Source: Pseudomonas asiatica (GTDB lineage Bacteria; Pseudomonadota; Gammaproteobacteria; Pseudomonadales; Pseudomonadaceae). From it: 64,000 nucleotides of DNA. Numbering within the stretch: the first letter of the stretch is position 1; every line of letters starts with the position of its first letter. The notes under the pieces were generated by a model. It had not been told where the DNA came from. It ran no database searches and saw nothing but the letters and a program-made list of their open reading frames with translations. Position numbers and translations under genes: made by a program. Below are positions 58,452-64,000 of the stretch, piece after piece. The stretch is taken from contig NZ_BLJF01000002.1 of NCBI RefSeq assembly GCF_009932335.1, positions 1-64,000 of the forward strand. Direction: 5' to 3'.

Positions 58452-58922
58452 ATGCTCGATAGTTGTCAGAACGCTCAGGAACGCTGGGGTGGGGTTCACA
58501 AACTGATCGACCGCTGGCTGGAGGAGCGCCAGGAACTGGTGCAGGCTTTCCGCGCGCTGCGCGATGCCAAGCCGGCCTTCGCCGACAAGGACACGAACGG
58601 GGACTTTTGCGCGCTCCTCGTTGACTACGTTTCGGCGTGGCATTTCGAAGTCTGCGAGCAGTTGGTCAGTGAGGCCAAGGCCTTCGGCGACGAGAAGGCG
58701 CTGAAGCTGGCCGAAGAGATCAACCCACGGATCAACGACAGTACTCAGGTCGCATTGGCCTTCAATGACCATTGCGCCAAGGGTGAGTGCAAAAACACCG
58801 AGCGCTTTGCCGAAAAGCTGGGCAAGCTGGGTGGCCTGCTGCACGAGCGCTTCGAACTGGAAGACTGCCTGATCGAAGTGTTGCACAACGCGCACAAGGA
58901 AGAAGGCGCATTACCGGCGTGA
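58452..58922 (+). CDS. algQ: AlgQ / Rsd-family anti-sigma-70 regulator
   Basis: A 156-residue helical protein of the Rsd/AlgQ family, which binds RNA polymerase sigma-70 and shifts transcription toward alternative sigma factors; in P. aeruginosa it affects alginate and siderophore genes. The start MLDSCQNAQERWGGVHKLID and the segment LVDYVSAWHFEVCEQLV are typical. AAGGGAAGAGATCG precedes the ATG at 58452. It is convergent with the FKBP gene, with 9 bp between stop codons. The 230-bp gap upstream (58222-58451) contains no gene that I can support. Confidence 0.94.
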   Translation: MLDSCQNAQERWGGVHKLIDRWLEERQELVQAFRALRDAKPAFADKDTNGDFCALLVDYVSAWHFEVCEQLVSEAKAFGDEKALKLAEEINPRINDSTQVALAFNDHCAKGECKNTERFAEKLGKLGGLLHERFELEDCLIEVLHNAHKEEGALPA

Positions 58923-58931
58923 GTGTTGGCG

Positions 58932-59570
58932 TCAGTCGCCAACCGCCAGCAGTTCTATCTCGAACACCAGGGGGGTGTAGGGTGCAATCAGGTCGCCCGC
59001 ACCCTCGGCGCCATACGCTAGCGCCGACGGGATCACCAGGCGCCATTTGGCGCCAGCGTGCATTTTTGGCAAGGCCACCTGCCACCCTTCGATGACTGAG
59101 TCCAGGCTGAACCACTGGGGCGTCTGGTTCTGGTCGAACACCGAGCCGTCTGGCAGCCTGCCCACATAGCGCACCTGCACCTTGCCACCGGCTTTGGGCT
59201 GCGCGCCCGTGCCTGTTTGCAGTTCGCTGTAGAGCACACCCTCCGGTAGTTCGTGCACGCCATAACGACCACGCTCGTTGGCCATGAAGCGTGTTTCGGC
59301 AGCTTGCAGCTTCTGCATGGCGGCATCGCCTTCCTGTGCTTCCTGCTGCTGGAGCAAAGCCTGCATGCGTGCCTTGTCGAGTTTCAGCGGTTGCCCCTGG
59401 TAGGACTGGCGCAGGCCTTCTACCAGCGCATCCAACTGCAGGCCCGGCATATCCTGGCGCAGCCGCTCACCCAGGCTGGCGCCGATGCTGTAGGCGAGGT
59501 CATGTTCTTCGCTGTCGGCCAGGGCGATGGGTGCCAGCAGGCATAAACCTAAAAGAAGATATCGAGGCAT
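58932..59570 (-). CDS. FKBP-type peptidyl-prolyl isomerase, exported
   Basis: A 212-residue periplasmic isomerase. The ATG at 59570 gives a signal peptide MPRYLLLGLCLLAPIALADS. The N-terminal FKBP_N dimerisation part (about 22-100, YSIGASLGERLRQDMPGLQL) is followed by the FKBP core (about 115-210) with VQVRYVGRLPDGSVFDQ, VIEGWQVALPKM and WRLVIPSALAYGAEG, all active-site landmarks. The form is like FklB/Mip proteins. The open frame upstream to 59786 runs through a REP pair and is not coding. Confidence 0.92.
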   Translation of the reverse strand: MPRYLLLGLCLLAPIALADSEEHDLAYSIGASLGERLRQDMPGLQLDALVEGLRQSYQGQPLKLDKARMQALLQQQEAQEGDAAMQKLQAAETRFMANERGRYGVHELPEGVLYSELQTGTGAQPKAGGKVQVRYVGRLPDGSVFDQNQTPQWFSLDSVIEGWQVALPKMHAGAKWRLVIPSALAYGAEGAGDLIAPYTPLVFEIELLAVGD

Positions 59571-59950
59571 GGTCAGTTCCTGCGCCAATGAGCGGGGAAG
59601 TATGCCAGTGTTCCGATTTGTATTGTGTGCTCGCGGTCCCTGTAGGAGCGGCCTTGTGTCGCGACAGGGCTGCAAAGCAGCCCCGGCAATATCTGCGGTG
59701 GTGCTGAAATCAAGGGGCTGCTCCGCAGCCCATCGCGACACAAGGCCGCTCCTACAGGAGTGCTGTGCAATACAGATAACTGCCAAATATCAGCAATGAT
59801 TTATTCAGCAACTACACTTGCTCGGAGCTGCAAGATAACAACTTTGCCCAGGCATGCAACGCGGCGTAAACAATACTGTCAACATGCCCTAGCGGCGGTA
59901 GCAGCAGAAGCATAGTATGAGCCGCAATCTCGTCAGCCAGGAGGTAAACC
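59571..59950. other. 380-bp divergent region FKBP-algP: REP pair and algP promoter area
   Basis: Holds the REP pair 59640-59757 and, to its right, the algP upstream region. AGGAGGT (59939-59945) is a strong ribosome site for algP. A 14-codon frame from ATG 59917 to TAA 59961 overlaps the algP start; it has no ribosome site and is probably chance. Confidence 0.6.
59640..59757. repeat. REP pair (class B)
   Basis: CTGTAGGAGCGGCCTTGTGT (from 59640) and its inverted copy ACACAAGGCCGCTCCTACAG (about 59738-59757), with the inner hairpin GGGCTGCAAAGCAGCCCC. Same class as after lapD and lapA. Confidence 0.92.
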
Positions 59951-61069
59951 ATGTCGGCTAAAAAGAAGCCAGTAAGCACGCCGTTACACCTGCTCCAGCA
60001 ACTTTCGGGCAGCTTGCTCGAACACTTGGAAGATGCCTGCTCGCAAGCGCTGGCTGATGCGGAAAAACTGCTGGCCAAGTTGGAAAAGCAGCGTGGCAAG
60101 GCCCAGGAAAAACTGCACAACGGTCGCCTGAAACTGCAAGACGCGGCCAAGGCAGGTAAAGCCAAGGCGCAGACCAAGGCGCAAAAAGTCATTGGCGAAC
60201 TTGAAGAACTGCTCGACTCCCTCAAGGAACGTCAAACCCAGACTCGTTCTTATATTCAGCAACTCAAGCGCGATGCCCAGGACAGCCTCAAGCTGGCCCA
60301 AGGTGTAGGCAAGGTTCGCGAAGCTGCAGCCAAGGCGCTTGACCAGCGTGCTGCCAAGACCTCCAAACCGGCAGCCGCCAAACCCGTCACCAAGGCTGCT
60401 GCGGCCAAACCTGCAGCCAAGCCGGCCGCCAAGGCCACTGCTGCTGCCAAACCTGCAGCCAAGCCAGCCGCCAAGGCCACTGCTGCTGCCAAACCTGCGG
60501 CCAAGCCAGCCGCCAAGGCCGCTGCTGCTGCCAAGCCTGCAGCCAAACCAGCTGCCAAAGCCACTGCTGCTGCCAAACCTGCAGCGAAGCCAGCCGCCAA
60601 AGCCACTGCTGCTGCCAAGCCTGCAGCGAAGCCAGCCGCCAAGGCCACTGCTGCTGCCAAACCTGCAGCCAAGCCAACTGCCAAGGCTACTGCTGCTGCC
60701 AAACCTGCGGCCAAGCCAGCCGCCAAGGCCACTGCTGCTGCCAAACCTGCAGCCAAGCCAGCAGCCAAAGCCACCGCAGCCGCTAAACCTGCAGCCAAGC
60801 CAGCGGCGGCCAAAACGCCAGCCAAAGCCGCTGCTGCCAAGCCGGCCGCGAAACCAGCTGCCGCCAAGGCCCCAGCACGTACGGCCGCCAAACCCGCCGC
60901 CAAGCCAGCAGCTGCCAAGCCTGTTGCCAGCAAGCCAGCCGAAGCCAAACCGGCTACGCCAGCCGCCAGCAATCTGGCCGCCGCGACCAACTCGGCCACC
61001 CCGGCAGCTTCGGTAGCGCCATCGGCACCTGCCAGCACCCCGGCTCAGGCACCGTCTTCGGCGTCCTGA
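59951..61069 (+). CDS. algP: AlgP, histone H1-like Lys/Pro/Ala-rich protein
   Basis: A 372-residue basic protein. The N-terminal part (1-125) is a helical, coiled-coil-like domain (LLQQLSGSLLEHLEDACSQA). From about residue 135 it consists of KPAAKPAAKAT repeats resembling eukaryotic histone H1 tails, ending in an Ala/Ser/Pro-rich tail. In P. aeruginosa AlgP affects alginate genes and probably binds DNA. A strong ribosome site AGGAGGT precedes the start. Its last 25 bp overlap the convergent gene at 61045. Repeat number is likely variable between strains. Confidence 0.94.
   Translation: MSAKKKPVSTPLHLLQQLSGSLLEHLEDACSQALADAEKLLAKLEKQRGKAQEKLHNGRLKLQDAAKAGKAKAQTKAQKVIGELEELLDSLKERQTQTRSYIQQLKRDAQDSLKLAQGVGKVREAAAKALDQRAAKTSKPAAAKPVTKAAAAKPAAKPAAKATAAAKPAAKPAAKATAAAKPAAKPAAKAAAAAKPAAKPAAKATAAAKPAAKPAAKATAAAKPAAKPAAKATAAAKPAAKPTAKATAAAKPAAKPAAKATAAAKPAAKPAAKATAAAKPAAKPAAAKTPAKAAAAKPAAKPAAAKAPARTAAKPAAKPAAAKPVASKPAEAKPATPAASNLAAATNSATPAASVAPSAPASTPAQAPSSAS
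60395..60814 (+). repeat. 42-bp minisatellite in algP (14-residue KPAA repeats)
   Basis: Eight units of exactly 42 bp start at 60437 and recur at 60479, 60521, 60563, 60605, 60647, 60689 and 60731, with partial units on both sides. Each codes for TAAAKPAAKPAAKA or a near variant (TAK for AAK in one, AAA for TAA in one). Unit length is a multiple of three, so gain or loss keeps the frame. Confidence 0.93.
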
Positions 61070-61527
61070 AGCGCTGCCGCCGCGACGCGCAATCCAACCA
61101 GCGCGTCGTGGTGGCGGGCCTGGTCCGGCGCCAGCCGGGCCAGCCAGTCGTCCATGGGCTCATGGGCGCTTGCCGGCCATTGTCGCGAACGCTCCTGCAA
61201 GCGTTCCAGCAAGGCTTTCTCGGCCTGTAATTCCAACCCTTTAACCTGCTCACGCAACGCCGCCAGCTGCGCATCACTTTGCGCTGCTGCTCGCCACTGT
61301 TGGCGCAAGCTACGTAATGGGTTGACCACTTCGCGCTGCCAGGGCTCGGTAACCTCGCGCAATGCGTGTACGCGTTCGTCCCGCACGGCCACGCCACGCG
61401 CCTGCAGCCAGGTTGCGCACAGCAGCAGACAGACATCGCCACCCAGCGCCTGCAGTTCAAGGCAGGCGGCTTCCACGCCGGGCCTGGCGTACAGGGCCAG
61501 GGCGTGATTCCACAGGTCGGTGTGCAT
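61045..61527 (-). CDS. TIGR02444 family protein
   Basis: A 160-residue soluble helical protein (MHTDLWNHALALYARPGVEA, then LQALGGDVCLLLCATWLQAR), matching the family TIGR02444 known from Pseudomonas and relatives next to the ABC-F gene. The centre forms a coiled coil (LREQVKGLELQAEKALLERL). Function is unknown. The 3' end overlaps the algP end by 25 bp (convergent), an unusual tight arrangement. It is divergent from the ABC-F gene, 50 bp between starts. Confidence 0.85.
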   Translation of the reverse strand: MHTDLWNHALALYARPGVEAACLELQALGGDVCLLLCATWLQARGVAVRDERVHALREVTEPWQREVVNPLRSLRQQWRAAAQSDAQLAALREQVKGLELQAEKALLERLQERSRQWPASAHEPMDDWLARLAPDQARHHDALVGLRVAAAALQDAEDGA

Positions 61528-61577
61528 GGTTCCACTCGCGCTATGGGCCGAGGAAGCTGGTAGACTCCGCGACCATC

Positions 61578-63487
<1,910 letters not shown>

Positions 63488-63488
<1 letters not shown>

Positions 63489-64000
63489 TGGAGGAACTGC
63501 GTTCGCTGCTGCCAGGGCAATGGATGGACACCTTCTGGCTGGGCTTGCAGATACTGTTGATCCTGGTAGTGGCCTTCGTCCTGCAGCGCATCGTTGCACG
63601 CGGGCTGAGCCGCCTGAGCCAGCGTTACCCGTTGCCGCCGGAGCTGCTGGTGCCGGTGCGTGGTGGCCTGCGCTGGCTGATCATGGGCAGCGCGTTGCTG
63701 TTCGTGCTGGAGCGCCTGGGTGTATCGGCGACGGTACTGTGGACAGCACTGTCCGGCTTCGTCGCGGTGGCAGCAGTGGCTTTCTTCGCCATGTGGAGCG
63801 TGCTGTCCAACCTGCTGTGCGCGGTGCTGATCTTCACCGTCGGGCCGTTTCGTATTGGTGATGTGGTCGAACTGGTCGACACCCTCGACAAGCCGGGCGT
63901 CAAGGGCCGGGTGATTGCCATCAACCTGCTGTTCACCACGCTGATGGAAATGCCCGAGGCGGGCGGGGCGCTGGTGCAGGTGCCCAATAGCCAGTTCTTC
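63488..64000 (+). CDS. MscS-family mechanosensitive channel-like protein, 5' part
   Basis: An incomplete gene, 171 codons to the window edge. The start overlaps the ABC-F stop (TGATG), suggesting co-translation. Three membrane helices are visible (about 15-37, 60-80, 84-120), the third with GFVAVAAVAFFAMWSVLSNL, the pore-lining-type helix of MscS, and the beta domain begins with GPFRIGDVVELVD. The usual Gly/Ala packing of the pore helix is looser than in E. coli MscS. The rest lies outside, so function and length cannot be judged. Confidence 0.88.

Noticed and set aside
59917..59961. 14-codon frame overlapping the algP start as a leader peptide
   Set aside because: No ribosome site before its ATG and no run of regulatory codons; overlap with the strong algP ribosome site is most likely chance.

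Overview
The window is a chromosomal segment of a Pseudomonas of the P. putida group. This rests on gene order, which follows the segment I know from P. putida KT2440 as roughly PP_0160 to PP_0197 (rrn operon, ferrioxamine-type receptor with FecIR, the lap adhesin locus, a taurine-type ABC transporter, an aae-like efflux operon, argH, algR, hemCDXY, dsbB, algQ, algP, an ABC-F gene, an MscS-like channel). High GC, Pseudomonas-type 5S rRNA and many P. putida-type REP elements agree. Strain identity cannot be read from the sequence.

Layout. 1-1760: the 3' end of a 23S rRNA gene followed by two tandem 5S genes, each with its own terminator. 1797-6060: a Fur-type iron-starvation sigma / FecR / TonB-receptor cell-surface signalling set. 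6081-30452: the lap system, preceded by a GntR/FCD regulator with a VanR-type palindrome in front of it. LapG (periplasmic protease), LapD (degenerate GGDEF-EAL c-di-GMP receptor), LapC and LapB (type I secretion) and the 5,364-residue adhesin LapA are all present; the outer-membrane partner LapE is not in the window. LapA carries the LapG site TAAG at residues 107-110, twenty in-frame 300-bp repeats, six 606-bp repeats, a vWFA domain and RTX repeats. 30758-34984: a small hypothetical gene and a TauD-like oxygenase with an ABC importer (probably sulfonate use).

35209-38180 is the main accessory island: an orphan type VI secretion hcp gene, a probable pore-forming cargo effector with a glycine-zipper C terminus, and a tandem array of homologous small membrane proteins (three intact, one truncated) that look like immunity proteins. 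GC falls inside the effector gene, so toxin end and immunity array probably arrived as a module behind a resident Hcp/N-terminal part.

38324-45157: a WYL/WCX-type regulator, a Sel1-repeat protein and a five-gene MarR-controlled efflux operon (MarR, AaeB/FUSC, DUF1656, HlyD, OprM-type lipoprotein) with a clear operator. 45158-47139: REP elements, a strongly structured RNA-like element upstream of two overlapping small genes (the second DUF3077-like), and a REP-associated tyrosine transposase (RAYT) flanked by the REPs it probably mobilises. 47140-64000: cytochrome c-FTR1 iron permease, small conserved genes, GST, argH, algR (without the sensor gene algZ), the heme genes, dsbB, algQ, an FKBP isomerase, histone-like algP with a 42-bp minisatellite, a TIGR02444 gene, an ABC-F ATPase and the start of an MscS-type channel cut by the window edge.

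Eleven REP clusters of three sequence classes occupy most intergenic ends. The strongest candidates for new biology are the Hcp-effector-immunity bank, the structured element at about 45380-45580, and the possible metabolic operator next to lapG.
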